Source of the DNA: Gammaproteobacteria bacterium UBA6968 | GTDB lineage: Bacteria; Pseudomonadota; Gammaproteobacteria; Pseudomonadales; Azotimanducaceae | Length of the DNA stretch: 13,235 bases | Direction of reading: 5' to 3' | Assembly: GCA_002450255.1 (NCBI GenBank) | Contig: DJYW01000051.1 | Span: 1-13,235, forward strand | In this document: piece after piece, positions 1 to 6,813 of the stretch | Position numbering within the stretch: position 1 is the first letter of the stretch | Layout of the letters: each line of letters begins with the position of its first letter | Notes under the pieces: generated by a model | What the model saw: only the letters and a program-made list of their open reading frames with translations | Databases searched by the model: none | What the model was told of the DNA's origin: nothing | Program-made: the position numbers and the translations under genes

Positions 1-84
1 CGGCTGCGTTAAAAGGCCAGCGTGGCCCGCCGTCGAAAGTCCGGGCTAGATCAGCACATTACCCGCAGCTTAAGGACAAATATC

Positions 85-696
85 ATGAGTCAACGCCTAG
101 ATGTTCACCCTACTCATCCGCAACCTCGAATCTTGCAGGCAGCAGCCAAAGTCCTCAAATCCGGCGGCTTGGTGGTGTATCCATCCGATACCACCTACGC
201 CATAGCTTGCGAGGTGGGTAATAAAAGTGCTCTGGATCGACTGGTGGCCTTGCGACGACTAAAGGATGGGCATCAGTTTTCTCTGGCGTGCCAAAATCTC
301 AGTGAACTGGGGACTTATGCGCGAGTCGAAAATACCGACTTTCGGCTTTTGAAACGTAATACGCCGGGTGCCTTTACCTTTATCCTCAATGCCAGCCGCG
401 AAACCCCCAAGCGTCTAGTGAATCCCAAGAAGCGAACTGTCGGGCTGCGCGTGCCGGATCATCCCATCGCGCAGGGTTTGCTCGAAGCCGTTGGCGCGCC
501 GCTTATTACTACGACCATGCGCCTGCCGGATGCAGAAGCGTGCATGCAGGATCCGCATGAGATCTTTACCCAGTTGCGAACCCAAATCGATCTGGTACTG
601 GACGGCGGGATCGGTGGCACCGAGGAATCGACAGTGGTGGATTTGACTGGCGAGGCACCGGACATCGTCCGCCAAGGCGTGGGCCAACTGCTGTAA
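85..696 (+). CDS. yciO: YciO-type Sua5/YrdC/YciO family protein
   Basis: This 203-residue protein belongs to the Sua5/YrdC/YciO family, whose TsaC/Sua5 members make threonylcarbamoyl-AMP for tRNA t6A. It reads along its whole length like E. coli YciO: the start MSQ..(V/I)HP, GGLVVYPSDTTYA, the KDGHQFSL segment in place of the TsaC lysine/arginine motif, LKRNTPGAFTFIL, GLRVPDHPIAQ and the final VVDLTGEAPDIVRQGVG. YciO is known not to substitute for TsaC in E. coli, so its exact cellular role is open. An in-frame GTG at 22 would add 21 residues (rich in Arg and Ser). I prefer the ATG at 85 because AAGGA lies about 8 bases upstream and the protein then begins where YciO does. In E. coli yciO follows the RNase AM gene; the first 84 bases may hold the end of such a gene, but none can be recognised. 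Family call is solid; start is likely. Confidence 0.9.
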   Translation: MSQRLDVHPTHPQPRILQAAAKVLKSGGLVVYPSDTTYAIACEVGNKSALDRLVALRRLKDGHQFSLACQNLSELGTYARVENTDFRLLKRNTPGAFTFILNASRETPKRLVNPKKRTVGLRVPDHPIAQGLLEAVGAPLITTTMRLPDAEACMQDPHEIFTQLRTQIDLVLDGGIGGTEESTVVDLTGEAPDIVRQGVGQLL

Positions 697-813
697 AAAA
701 GCGGCGTTAAGGGATGGCTTGCCCTTTGTGACCAGGCATGAGACTAGCGCGGTGATTAGTCCAGGAATAGGCATAGTTCGGCAAAGTAGCGGAGGCCCTG
801 GTCAGAATCCTGT

Positions 814-853
814 GCCTAATGCTAGGCTTTTGCGCTCCTTTTTTGGCGCTTTT
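814..853 (+). terminator. Weak tandem rho-independent terminator candidates after yciO
   Basis: Two small hairpins, each followed by four T, lie 118 bases after the yciO stop. The first is GCCTA-ATGC-TAGGC (814-827), then TTTT. The second pairs GCGC (832-835) with GCGC (846-849) around a T-rich loop, then TTTT at 850-853. Both stems are short (4-5 bp), so this would be a leaky stop between yciO and the trpS promoter. Other uses of these hairpins are possible. Confidence 0.3.
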
Positions 854-872
854 CTCCAGGCATATCATTGCT

Positions 873-899
873 ACCGCCGCGTTAATTTAGCACGGCGGT
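873..899 (+). other. Stem-loop just upstream of the trpS promoter
   Basis: ACCGCCG (873-879) pairs perfectly with CGGCGGT (893-899). Inside, after one C-A mismatch, four more pairs (one G-T) close a 3-base loop. No T-run follows, so it is not a classical terminator. It lies 14 bases before the -35 box of the trpS promoter, so on DNA it could also be a protein-binding inverted repeat. Function unknown. Confidence 0.35.
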
Positions 900-913
900 C
901 AATGCGAAAAGCG

Positions 914-942
914 CTGCCATCCCATCGCGGCTACCCTATACT
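914..942 (+). promoter_or_regulatory. Sigma70-type promoter for trpS-scpA-scpB-rluB
   Basis: CTGCCA (914-919, 4 of 6 to TTGACA) is separated by exactly 17 bases from TATACT (937-942, 5 of 6 to TATAAT). Transcription would begin near 949, giving a leader of about 30 bases before the trpS start. This is the only good promoter match seen ahead of the operon, and no tryptophan leader peptide or T-box is evident. Confidence 0.5.
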
Positions 943-979
943 ACTGTCCTCTTTTTAGTGATTTCTGAGAACCAATACT

Positions 980-2191
980 TTGAGCAGTAACGACTCTAAG
1001 CAGCGCGTGGTGTCCGGCATGCGTCCCACCGGGCGTTTACACCTTGGCCATCTGCACGGTGTGGTAGCGAATTGGGTGCGACTTCAGCACGAATATGAGT
1101 GTTTCTTTTTTGTCGCCGACTATCACGCGCTGACCACTAACTACGAGAATTCCGCCAGCGTTGAAGCCTATACCTTCGAGACTGTGGTCGATTGGCTGGC
1201 TGCCGGAGTGAATCCAGGCGCGGCAACGATGTTTGTGCAGAATCGCGTTCCCGAACACGCTGAACTGCATTTAATGCTGTCGATGATCACGCCTTTGCCT
1301 TGGTTAGAACGCGTGCCGACTTATAAAGACCAGCAAACCAAATTGCAGGACCGGGATTTGGCGACGTACGGCTTTTTGGGCTATCCGTTATTGCAGGCTG
1401 CAGACATTCTAATTTATCGCGCAGGATGGGTGCCGGTAGGCGCCGACCAGGTGGCCCACGTAGAGTTAACTCGCGAGGTAGCAAGGCGTTTTAATCATAT
1501 TTACGGGCGTGAGCCGGGTTTCGAAGAACAATCCGAAGCGGCCATTAAAAAAATGGGTAAAAAAGCGGCGCGGCTTTATGTTGACCTGCGCAAAGCCTAT
1601 TTGGAAACCGGCGATACCGAGGCGTTGGAACGCGCTCGAGCATTGTTGGCAGAGCAGCAGAATTTATCCATTGGTGATACCGAGCGACTCTTCGGTTATC
1701 TCGAAGGTAGCGGGCGCATAATCTTGCCGGAGCCCGAAGCGTTGCTAACCGAGCAGGCAAAAATGCCTGGGCTGGATGGCGAAAAAATGTCGAAATCGTA
1801 TAACAACACCATCGAGATGCGTGAGGCGCCGGAGAGCGTTGAACAAAAAATCCGCACCATGCAGACCGACCCGGCACGCGTGCGCCGCACTGACCCCGGC
1901 GACCCTGCGCGCTGTCCGGTGTACGATCTGCACAAAGTGTATTCGGATCCAGACGTGCTGACGTGGGCAGCAGAGGGCTGTCGCAGTGCAGGCATAGGTT
2001 GTATTGACTGTAAACAACCGTTAGCAGACCGAGTTAAAGCTGAGTGCGAAACCATGCGCCAGCGAGCTAAGCAGTTTGAAGAGGACCCTGACTTAGTACT
2101 GACGATTATTCAGGAAGGCTCAGAAAAGGCACGCAATGTCGCGCGTGAGACCCTTGAAGATGTCAAAGATGCGATTGGATTGAGTCACTGA
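980..2191 (+). CDS. trpS: Tryptophan--tRNA ligase, long form with putative [4Fe-4S] cysteines
   Basis: This cytoplasmic class I aminoacyl-tRNA synthetase charges tRNA(Trp) with tryptophan using ATP. At 403 residues it is longer than the 334-residue E. coli enzyme. The Rossmann signature HLGH is at residues 21-24 after SGMRPTGR, and the KMSKS loop is intact at 269-273. An extra C-terminal segment holds Cys312, Cys334, Cys341 and Cys344 (C-x21-C-x6-C-x2-C). This nearly matches the C-x22-C-x6-C-x2-C site that binds a [4Fe-4S] cluster in Thermotoga maritima TrpRS, so cluster binding is inferred. The start is the TTG at 980, with GAGA about 9 bases upstream; the first in-frame ATG (1019) would remove residues before the conserved SGMRPTG. 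It heads a compact operon: the scpA ATG lies 2 bases after its stop. Identity is secure; the start is likely. Confidence 0.95.
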   Translation: MSSNDSKQRVVSGMRPTGRLHLGHLHGVVANWVRLQHEYECFFFVADYHALTTNYENSASVEAYTFETVVDWLAAGVNPGAATMFVQNRVPEHAELHLMLSMITPLPWLERVPTYKDQQTKLQDRDLATYGFLGYPLLQAADILIYRAGWVPVGADQVAHVELTREVARRFNHIYGREPGFEEQSEAAIKKMGKKAARLYVDLRKAYLETGDTEALERARALLAEQQNLSIGDTERLFGYLEGSGRIILPEPEALLTEQAKMPGLDGEKMSKSYNNTIEMREAPESVEQKIRTMQTDPARVRRTDPGDPARCPVYDLHKVYSDPDVLTWAAEGCRSAGIGCIDCKQPLADRVKAECETMRQRAKQFEEDPDLVLTIIQEGSEKARNVARETLEDVKDAIGLSH

Positions 2192-2193
2192 GC

Positions 2194-3225
2194 ATGGCAG
2201 AAGATACCTCGACAACAACAATTGCAACGGATGTTGCCGCCGGTGATATTGCCCACGGCTTACACACGGCACGCGCCGCAGACAAAGACACCATTGCTAT
2301 GGTGGTGGGCCAAGCGCTTACCGAAGCGCCGACTGATCTCTATATCCCACCCGATGCGCTGGAAGTTTTTCTAGAAACCTTTGAAGGCCCGCTCGACCTA
2401 TTGCTGTATCTGATTCGTCGGCAAAACCTGGATATTTTAGAAGTGCGCGTGGCGGAAATAACCCGCCAATACATGCACTACATAGAGCTGATGCAAGCGC
2501 TTCAACTTGAGTTGGCGGGAGAGTACCTGCTGATGGCGGCGATGCTCGCGGAGATTAAGTCGCGCATGCTGCTGCCGCGCCCCGAGTCGGTTGAGGAGGA
2601 CGAAGACGACCCTCGCGCCGACCTGATCCGTCGCTTGCTGCAGTACGAACAGATTAAATCAGCGGCCGAGAACTTGGACGCAGTGCCGCGCCAGGAACGA
2701 GACATTTTTGTGGCGAGCGCTAATCGTCCAAAGATCGTACGCGAGACTGCCGACCCAAATGTGGAATTGCGCGAAGTGTTAATGGCGTTCAGTAAAGTGC
2801 TGGCGCGTGCGGAAATGTTTACCGAGCATGAAGTGAAGTTGGAGCCGCTGTCTGTGCGAGAACGCATGAGCGAAATGTTGGTTGCGGTGAAAACCGCAGC
2901 AGACTTTTTACCGATGCATGCGTTGTTTACTGCAGAAGAGGGTCGGCAGGGGCTTGTGGTCACTTTTCTTGCGATGATGGAACTCATTCGCGAGGGCTTG
3001 CTGGAGTTTGTGCAGTCCGAGGCGTTTGCGCCCATTCACATTCGCGGGTCGCAAGCGGGTACGCTGCGTCATCAGGACGAGGGGCCGACGTTTGGCAGGA
3101 CTGAGGCGGAGGATGCGATTGCGGCAGACGGCATGGATACGGATGTAGAGCCCACCCCGAACCAGTTGAGTGGCGGGGACGATATGACTTGGGGACAGCC
3201 CAAGGACGATAGGGAGATTCACTAA
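2194..3225 (+). CDS. scpA: Segregation and condensation protein A (kleisin)
   Basis: ScpA is the kleisin subunit that bridges SMC and ScpB in the bacterial condensin complex, acting on the nucleoid in chromosome condensation and segregation. The kleisin N-terminal signature FEGPLDLLLYLIRRQNLDIL begins near residue 68, followed by VAEITRQYMHYIELM and LAGEYLLMAAMLAEIKSRMLLP. The C-terminal winged helix that contacts the SMC head lies around VVTFLAMMELIREGLLEFVQ. At 343 residues it is longer than the usual 240-290, with about 65 extra N-terminal residues rich in Ala and Thr and a loose acidic C-terminal tail of about 55. The ATG at 2194 is chosen because it sits 2 bases after the trpS stop, though the extension is not conserved-looking and the Met codon at 2299 is an alternative. 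It overlaps the scpB start by one base (TAATG), so translation is probably coupled. Confidence 0.93.
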   Translation: MAEDTSTTTIATDVAAGDIAHGLHTARAADKDTIAMVVGQALTEAPTDLYIPPDALEVFLETFEGPLDLLLYLIRRQNLDILEVRVAEITRQYMHYIELMQALQLELAGEYLLMAAMLAEIKSRMLLPRPESVEEDEDDPRADLIRRLLQYEQIKSAAENLDAVPRQERDIFVASANRPKIVRETADPNVELREVLMAFSKVLARAEMFTEHEVKLEPLSVRERMSEMLVAVKTAADFLPMHALFTAEEGRQGLVVTFLAMMELIREGLLEFVQSEAFAPIHIRGSQAGTLRHQDEGPTFGRTEAEDAIAADGMDTDVEPTPNQLSGGDDMTWGQPKDDREIH

Positions 3226-4259
3226 TGGCCGTGCAAAGCGCCATGGAGGCTTCGCTGGCACCAGCGCAGGTGGTTAATATTCTAGAGGCGGCGCTAATGG
3301 TAGCTGAAGGCCCGCTGACGTCTGATCAGCTGTTTAAGCTGTTTATGCCAGGTGAGTTGGATGCGGAGCAGGGCCGCAGTCAAATCAAAGAGGCGCTTAC
3401 CGAATTAGCAAACGCTTACGCGGAGCGCGGTGTCGAGTTGATCCGCGTAGCAAGTGGTTATCGTTTTCAGGCGCGGCAGGATTACAGCCCTTGGGTAAGT
3501 CGGCTGTGGGAGGAGAAGCCCCCGCGCTATACCCGTGCGCTTCTAGAAACCCTGGCGATCATTGCCTACAAACAGCCGGTCACGCGGGGCGACATTGAGC
3601 AAATTCGTGGTGTCGGCGTCAGCCAAAATATTATGCGGACGCTGCTGGAGCGCGAATGGATCCGAGCGGTTGGGCAGAAAGAAGTGCCAGGGCGACCGTC
3701 CATATATGGCACCACGAAAGAATTTTTAGACTACTTTAGCCTCAGTAAGTTAAGCGAATTGCCGCCTCTTGATGAGATTAAGGCGCTAGCTGAGCCACTT
3801 CCCACGCTGCCGGAGCGAACTGCCGACAGATCGGAAACAGCGCCCAGCGGGGATAACGCTGCTACGGCAGAGACCGATGCGCTATCGGACGAGGCCGGGT
3901 CTGTTCCAGCTATAAGCGACGATGTAAGCGACGATGCAGACTACGTAGTAGCGGATGTCTCCGATGATGATGCGGCTGACGAAATCGATCTGGAGGCCAG
4001 CCTAGCCGTTCTCTCGCAAGAAGCAGCCGCGCTAAATTTACAGGCCAAGCACGTCGCAGCACCAGCCGAGGAAGAGGTCGCAGAAGTCGTTGCAAGCAAA
4101 GAGACGGTGGACCCCGCCGACCGTGAAGGTACGGCAGCCTTTTTTGCCTCTGATGCTACTGATGCCTCAGATGCCGGAGCGGCTGAAGTGAGCAACGATT
4201 GTGTTTCTGAGGAAGAGGCTATTGTCCCAGACAACGCTGCTCCCGAGGACAATGCGTAA
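3225..4259 (+). CDS. scpB: Segregation and condensation protein B with long acidic tail
   Basis: ScpB is the dimeric winged-helix partner of ScpA in the SMC-ScpAB complex. The conserved core covers roughly residues 15-185: VVNILEAALMVAEGPLT, a first winged helix ending in GYRFQARQDYSPWV, then RALLETLAIIAYKQPVTRGDIEQIRGV and GRPSIYGTTKEFLDYFSL, all typical of ScpB. The remaining 150 or so residues are a low-complexity tail very rich in Asp, Glu, Ala and Ser, with repeated SDD and DASDA units; many ScpB proteins stop near 200 residues. The tail looks disordered and its job is unknown. The ATG overlaps the scpA stop by one base, and the scpB stop lies inside the start of rluB (8-base overlap), supporting a trpS-scpA-scpB-rluB transcript. 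The function of the core is well supported by motif and by its pairing with scpA. Confidence 0.93.
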   Translation: MAVQSAMEASLAPAQVVNILEAALMVAEGPLTSDQLFKLFMPGELDAEQGRSQIKEALTELANAYAERGVELIRVASGYRFQARQDYSPWVSRLWEEKPPRYTRALLETLAIIAYKQPVTRGDIEQIRGVGVSQNIMRTLLEREWIRAVGQKEVPGRPSIYGTTKEFLDYFSLSKLSELPPLDEIKALAEPLPTLPERTADRSETAPSGDNAATAETDALSDEAGSVPAISDDVSDDADYVVADVSDDDAADEIDLEASLAVLSQEAAALNLQAKHVAAPAEEEVAEVVASKETVDPADREGTAAFFASDATDASDAGAAEVSNDCVSEEEAIVPDNAAPEDNA

Positions 4260-5109
4260 ACCCGAAGCACCTAATCCGCCCGAACCCGAGAAGCTGCAAA
4301 AAATCATTGCCGCCAGCGGTATTGCTTCGCGCCGTGAGGCCGAAACCTGGATCGATGCCGGACGCGTCAGCGTCAACGGTGAGACAGCCCACCTTGGCCA
4401 GCGCGCCGCGCGTACGGATCAAATCGAAGTCGATGGCCGGAGGGTAGTGACTCGTTCAAAGCAACCGCCGCAGGTGCTGCTGCTTAACAAAGCCGGCGGT
4501 CTGGTATGCAGCCGCAAAGATCCCGAGCGCCGCGGCACCATTTTTGATCAGTTACCCGAGTTGCCTCACGGACGTTGGGTTACTGTGGGTCGTTTGGATA
4601 TGGCGACCACAGGCTTGTTGCTAGTCACCAATGACGGCGATTTGGCGCATCGCATGATGCATCCTTCCACTGGTCTCGACCGCGAGTACGCGGTGCGTAT
4701 TCAAGGCGAGTTGGAAGAAGACGAAATTAAGCAGCTATTGGTCGGCGTCGATGTTGAAGGCGAACGCATGGCGTTTTCGGACATTCGCTACTACAACGGC
4801 AGCGGCCAAAATCATTGGTACCACGTGGTGCTGACAGAGGGCCGTAATCGAGAGGTGCGTCGGCTTTTCGCCAGCATGGAACGTCAAGTCAGTCGTCTTA
4901 AGCGGGTGCGCTATGGACCGGTGGTGCTGCCATCCTGGCTGACGGTTGGACAATGGACAGCACTCCAGCAGGGCGATGTGAACAAGCTGTTTCGAATGCT
5001 CAGCCTGCCTCGGCCCATGCAGCCGCAGGGCCGCGTAAAGCGCTCGCGTATCGCTAAATCCAGTTGTTTGATTCCTTATCCCAGCCTCGAGAACGCGGCC
5101 AAGAAATAG
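4252..5109 (+). CDS. rluB: 23S rRNA pseudouridine synthase, RluB type
   Basis: This 285-residue protein is a RsuA/RluB/RluE/RluF-family pseudouridine synthase. E. coli RluB modifies U2605 of 23S rRNA in helix 89. The N-terminal S4 RNA-binding domain (about residues 14-45) reads KLQKIIAASGIASRREAE..RVSVNG. The catalytic motif GRLDMATTGLLLVTNDGDLA follows, with the catalytic Asp at 116. The later LTEGRNREVRRLF motif is also present. scpB-rluB adjacency in gammaproteobacteria supports RluB over its paralogues. An in-frame GTG at 4201 would add 17 residues. The ATG at 4252 is better because GAGGA lies upstream and it overlaps the scpB stop by only 8 bases. The C-terminal 30 residues are basic, as often seen in RluB, and probably unstructured. 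Confidence 0.92.
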   Translation: MRKPEAPNPPEPEKLQKIIAASGIASRREAETWIDAGRVSVNGETAHLGQRAARTDQIEVDGRRVVTRSKQPPQVLLLNKAGGLVCSRKDPERRGTIFDQLPELPHGRWVTVGRLDMATTGLLLVTNDGDLAHRMMHPSTGLDREYAVRIQGELEEDEIKQLLVGVDVEGERMAFSDIRYYNGSGQNHWYHVVLTEGRNREVRRLFASMERQVSRLKRVRYGPVVLPSWLTVGQWTALQQGDVNKLFRMLSLPRPMQPQGRVKRSRIAKSSCLIPYPSLENAAKK

Positions 5110-5115
5110 TTGGCC
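5097..5115. terminator. Short hairpin at the convergent rluB/yciK ends
   Basis: GGCCAA (5097-5102) and TTGGCC (5110-5115) form a 6-bp stem with a 7-base loop that contains the rluB stop codon. It lies between two convergent genes whose stops are 17 bases apart, where a bidirectional terminator would be expected. Neither side is followed by a clear T-run, so the call is weak. Confidence 0.25.
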
Positions 5116-5126
5116 AACGCAAAAGC

Positions 5127-5939
5127 TCAGCTTGCAGGTGGCTCCCAAACGCGAGCGTCGAGCTGCGCGCCTTGCTCGTGGCTCGGGGACATGCCCGTGA
5201 GCAAATATAAAAACAAGCCCATGTGGTGCTCGGCAATCGGCAAGGTTTGCGGATCTTCCAACGGATACGCAGCGCTGCGCATTTTGGTTCGAGTGCGGCC
5301 CGGATCAACACTATAGACGCGGATTTGTCCGGCGGTCTCTGTCTCATCGGCCAAGACTTGATTCAATCCTTCTAAAGCAAATTTGGATGCGGCATAAGCC
5401 CCCCAATACGCCTTGCCTGTGCGGCCAACCCCAGACGAAACGTGAATAATGCAGGAGCCTTCCGGGTGATCCAGCAAAGTGAATAAACCCTGGTTCAGCA
5501 TAAATGGCGCGGTGGCATTCACCTGCATGACACGCTGCCAATCTTGTAACGGGTAATGTGCAATCGGCACGCGTTGGCCTAATAAGCCGGCGTTGTGCAC
5601 CAAACCATGTAACTGCGTGTAGTGTTCCCCGATGGCATCATGCAACGCGGTAATCGTGTCACCGTCCAGGCGCTCTAGGTCACAAGGCACGATAACCGGA
5701 TCGGTCTGCGTGTTGGCACGTATCCAGTCGAACACGCTCTCTAATGCCGAACGCGTGCGCCCCAGCAAAATCACGTTCGCACCAAACCAGGCACACGTTT
5801 TGGCCAATGCCTCACCAATACCGGCGCCGGCGCCAGTCACAAGTATGTTTTTACCCGCCAAGGCTTCGGAAGCGATGCTAACAGGCCAGTTGGCTCGGGC
5901 TTCTGCGAGTTCGGGATAAAGCGCGGTCAAATTAGTCAA
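5127..5939 (-). CDS. yciK: Short-chain dehydrogenase/reductase, YciK type
   Basis: This is a classical SDR oxidoreductase of unknown substrate. Numbering from the TTG start, the cofactor loop TGAGAGIG is at residues 35-42, the HNAG motif ends near 118, and catalytic Ser (VSSGVG), Tyr182 and Lys186 (YAASK) are all present. The phrase RTGKAYWGAYAASKFALEG and the C-terminal VDPGRTRTKMRSAAYP are characteristic of YciK, which in E. coli also lies near rluB. The open frame extends to an ATG at 6059, but that would overlap ubiG by 61 bases and add 40 residues of low-complexity sequence with a poor ribosome site. I prefer the TTG at 5939, preceded by AGAAGAG at a 6-base spacing; a second TTG at 5930 is also possible. 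It is the last gene of the mtaD-ubiG-yciK group and converges on rluB. Family is secure; the start is not. Confidence 0.85.
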   Translation of the reverse strand: MTNLTALYPELAEARANWPVSIASEALAGKNILVTGAGAGIGEALAKTCAWFGANVILLGRTRSALESVFDWIRANTQTDPVIVPCDLERLDGDTITALHDAIGEHYTQLHGLVHNAGLLGQRVPIAHYPLQDWQRVMQVNATAPFMLNQGLFTLLDHPEGSCIIHVSSGVGRTGKAYWGAYAASKFALEGLNQVLADETETAGQIRVYSVDPGRTRTKMRSAAYPLEDPQTLPIAEHHMGLFLYLLTGMSPSHEQGAQLDARVWEPPAS

Positions 5940-5998
5940 ATTAGTCTCTTCTGTGCTGGGGTGAGTTGCAGTTTTTGAATTGGAGTTGCGGCTGAGCG

Positions 5999-6700
5999 CT
6001 AGCCCGGTTTGCGGGTGTGCACTAGGTAATTTGCGCTGACATCGTCCGTTAGGCGACATTTTCTTGTAAATGGGTTGTAGCTCATCCCGCTGATATCCAC
6101 AACGTTCAGGCCGGCTGCGCGCAGCGTCTGACTCAGCTCCGCTGGCCGAATGAACTTGGCGTACTCGTGCGTGCCGCGAGGCAATATATTCATGACGTAT
6201 TCAGCGCCAAGTATCAACAGCGCGTATGCTTGCGGCGTGCGATTAATCGTCGAAAAAAACAGATCGCTGCCAGGCGCGGCGAGATCCGCGCAAGCCTGCA
6301 CGGTTTGGCCATAGTCGCTGACGTGTTCCAGCATTTCCAGGCAGGTGACGGTGCGGAATGCGCCAGGTCGAGCTGCGGCCAATTGCTCCGCAGTGCTGAC
6401 CTGATAGTTGACGGCAGCACCGCTTTCTAAGCTGTGCAATCGAGCGACGTTCAATGCCTTTTCAGCCATATCAATGCCAGTAACGTCAGCCCCCAAGTCA
6501 GCGAGTCCTTCGGTAAGAATGCCGCCACCACAGCCGACATCGACTACCGGTCCGGCGTCGAGCTCTGTGCGCTTGGCAATGTAATTGAGGCGCACTGGAT
6601 TTATATCGTGGAGTGGTTTGAAGTCACCCTCAGGATCCCACCAGCGGTGGGCGAGCGCATCAAATTTGCTGATTTCTTCGCTGTCTACATTCAGGGTCAT
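5999..6700 (-). CDS. ubiG: Ubiquinone biosynthesis O-methyltransferase UbiG
   Basis: UbiG is the SAM-dependent methyltransferase that carries out both O-methylations of ubiquinone biosynthesis, acting at the inner membrane face. The 233-residue length matches the family. The N-terminal KFDALAHRWWDPEGDFKPLH, the SAM-binding motif VVDVGCGGGILTEGLA (about residues 52-67), the acidic end of strand 2 (TGIDMAEKAL), CLEMLEHV, and the UbiG-specific ILPRGTHEYAKFIRP loop are all intact. The ATG at 6700 is preceded by AGGA about 7 bases upstream. It lies 113 bases downstream of mtaD and directly upstream of yciK, an order known from Pseudomonas except that mupP between ubiG and yciK is missing. Presence of ubiG implies a ubiquinone-based respiratory chain. 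Very confident. Confidence 0.96.
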   Translation of the reverse strand: MTLNVDSEEISKFDALAHRWWDPEGDFKPLHDINPVRLNYIAKRTELDAGPVVDVGCGGGILTEGLADLGADVTGIDMAEKALNVARLHSLESGAAVNYQVSTAEQLAAARPGAFRTVTCLEMLEHVSDYGQTVQACADLAAPGSDLFFSTINRTPQAYALLILGAEYVMNILPRGTHEYAKFIRPAELSQTLRAAGLNVVDISGMSYNPFTRKCRLTDDVSANYLVHTRKPG

Positions 6701-6813
6701 CGAACTGTCCTAAGCTTTTCGAGCCGACGGCGGCATCGGGCCGGCGAATCCAGAGACGGTAATGTTTGGGCCAACGCAACAGGGCCAGTCGGTTGTACGG
6801 TGTCAGAGTTCTA

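Noticed and set aside
1-84. C-terminus of an upstream gene such as the RNase AM/PHP gene
   Set aside because: Two frames end early (stops at 10-12 and 47-49), but neither short tail is recognisable, so no feature is called.
415-774. 119-codon minus-strand ORF over the end of yciO
   Set aside because: Antisense shadow of a clearly recognised gene.
719-958. 79-codon plus-strand ORF between yciO and trpS
   Set aside because: TTG start without a ribosome site; it runs through the terminator-like hairpins and over the trpS promoter; sequence resembles no protein.
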